DNA of 6,887 nucleotides from AV2 sp035637175 (GTDB taxonomy: Bacteria > Verrucomicrobiota > Verrucomicrobiia > Limisphaerales > AV2): assembly GCA_035637175.1 (NCBI GenBank), contig DASPXS010000156.1, positions 1 to 6,887 of the forward strand, read 5' to 3'. A program made the position numbers and the translations under genes. Position 1 is the stretch's first letter, and each line of letters begins with the position of its first letter. Positions 6,447-6,887 of the stretch are shown in pieces. The notes beneath the pieces are model-generated. The model did no database searches. It worked only from the letters and a program-made list of their open reading frames with translations, and was not told where the DNA came from.

Positions 6447-6887
6447 TCAGGAAAGCCGACGGAGACTGAAAAGCTGCGAGTACCTTTGATACCGCGGCAG
6501 AGCCGTCGGACCCTGTTCCACACTCCAGCTTTCGACCAGCGTGTGTGTTGCGGGTCTCTGCCCGCTTCGGGCCGGCTGAAGAGACGGCGAATAGTTCGGC
6601 CGGCCGCCCGCTTCCAGCGTCGCCATGACAAAGCGGCGGCAATCTTCCTGCACGCGATTCAACACACCCCGGCACCACATCCAGAAGCCGAGGAAGACCG
6701 CGGCGCAAACCATCGACGCCAGGCCCAGGCCGAAAAAGAACCTCACAACGAAATGCGAAGAACTGCGGAAAAATTCAGGAATCAAGACCGCCGAATAACA
6801 GATGCCGACGCAGGAAAGCACCGCCAGCAGACTCACCAACCATAACGCGCGCCAGACACACAGTTCGTCCCGCTCCGCTTGTTTGAT
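6447..6887 (-). CDS. Small membrane protein of unknown function, 5' end outside the window
   Basis: The minus-strand frame is open from the right edge of the window to a TGA at 6447-6449 and gives 146 visible residues. I do not recognise the family. A charged segment (KQAERDE) is followed by two hydrophobic helices, about residues 15-36 and 45-72. After them comes an amphipathic stretch, RGVLNRVQEDCRRFVMATLE (73-92), likely cytoplasmic. A TTG at 6839 could serve as a start, but it would begin inside the first helix. The open frame before it encodes a sensible charged N-flank, so the real start is probably beyond the window. From about residue 95 the sequence turns low in hydrophobicity and rich in R, Q, P and S. 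This tail coincides with repeat-like DNA, so the original C-terminus may have been replaced or extended. All three minus frames are open over much of the tail, so openness alone is weak evidence there. Confidence 0.55.
   Translation of the reverse strand: MKQAERDELCVWRALWLVSLLAVLSCVGICYSAVLIPEFFRSSSHFVVRFFFGLGLASMVCAAVFLGFWMWCRGVLNRVQEDCRRFVMATLEAGGRPNYSPSLQPARSGQRPATHTLVESWSVEQGPTALPRYQRYSQLFSLRRLS
6494..6571. repeat. Possible dispersed repeat segment overlapping the membrane-protein tail
   Basis: This segment includes hairpins GCGGG-TCTCTG-CCCGC (6550-6565) and CCCG-CTT-CGGG (6561-6571). Its text, for example GGCAGAGCCGTCGGACCCTG (6496-6515), resembles dispersed intergenic repeats I associate with verrucomicrobial genomes. 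That association is from memory and no second copy lies in the window. The boundaries are approximate. Confidence 0.3.

Noticed and set aside
6172..6489. Plus-strand open frame of 105 codons in the gap next to the permease
   Set aside because: It has no recognisable domain, no ribosome binding site, a composition without structure, and overlap with repeat-like DNA and the end of the membrane-protein gene.
6299..6708. Additional minus-strand open frames overlapping the membrane-protein tail
   Set aside because: The region is GC-rich and poor in stop codons in all minus frames. Only the frame with two membrane helices continues to the window edge with protein-like patterning.

Overview
The window reads as chromosomal DNA from a GC-rich bacterium, most likely a member of the Verrucomicrobiota (perhaps the Pedosphaera/Limisphaera side). 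This placement is an inference. It rests on the protein types, the weak or absent Shine-Dalgarno sequences, and GC-rich palindromic intergenic repeats of a style I associate with that phylum. No rRNA, tRNA, CRISPR array or intact insertion sequence is visible.

Layout. Positions 1-214 are intergenic: a REP-like hairpin at the left edge, then a rho-independent terminator for the leftward operon. Positions 215-2948 (minus strand) hold a two-gene thiol-redox operon. A DsbD/ScsB-type transmembrane disulfide reductase is transcribed first, followed by a secreted peroxiredoxin-like thioredoxin-fold protein. Positions 2949-3201 are the divergent intergenic region and carry a 118-base palindromic element. 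It has perfect 15-base terminal inverted repeats and a 10-base direct repeat on both sides, which looks like a small non-autonomous mobile element with its target-site duplication. Positions 3202-4335 (plus strand) encode a ClsB-type cardiolipin synthase with two HKD motifs. Positions 4336-4449 separate convergent genes and contain hairpins. Positions 4450-6153 (minus strand) encode a fused two-domain ABC permease of the Fe(III) (FbpB/AfuB) type. Positions 6154-6446 show no convincing gene. From 6447 to the right edge (minus strand) runs an unrecognised small membrane protein whose 5' end lies outside the window and whose 3' end appears to run through repeat-like sequence.

How the genes work together. 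The clearest functional unit is the redox operon. DsbD-type proteins carry electrons from cytoplasmic thioredoxin across the inner membrane to periplasmic thiol proteins. The downstream exported protein, with a CPFC motif and a C-terminal cysteine, is the obvious candidate acceptor. The cardiolipin synthase (membrane lipid synthesis) and the permease (probable iron import) are separate transcription units with no visible link to it. The permease has no ATPase or substrate-binding gene in the window.

I do not see a clearly new biological system here. The items most worth a second look are the palindromic mobile-like element with flanking duplication, the DsbD-redoxin pairing, and the membrane-protein gene whose tail appears to be made of repeat sequence.
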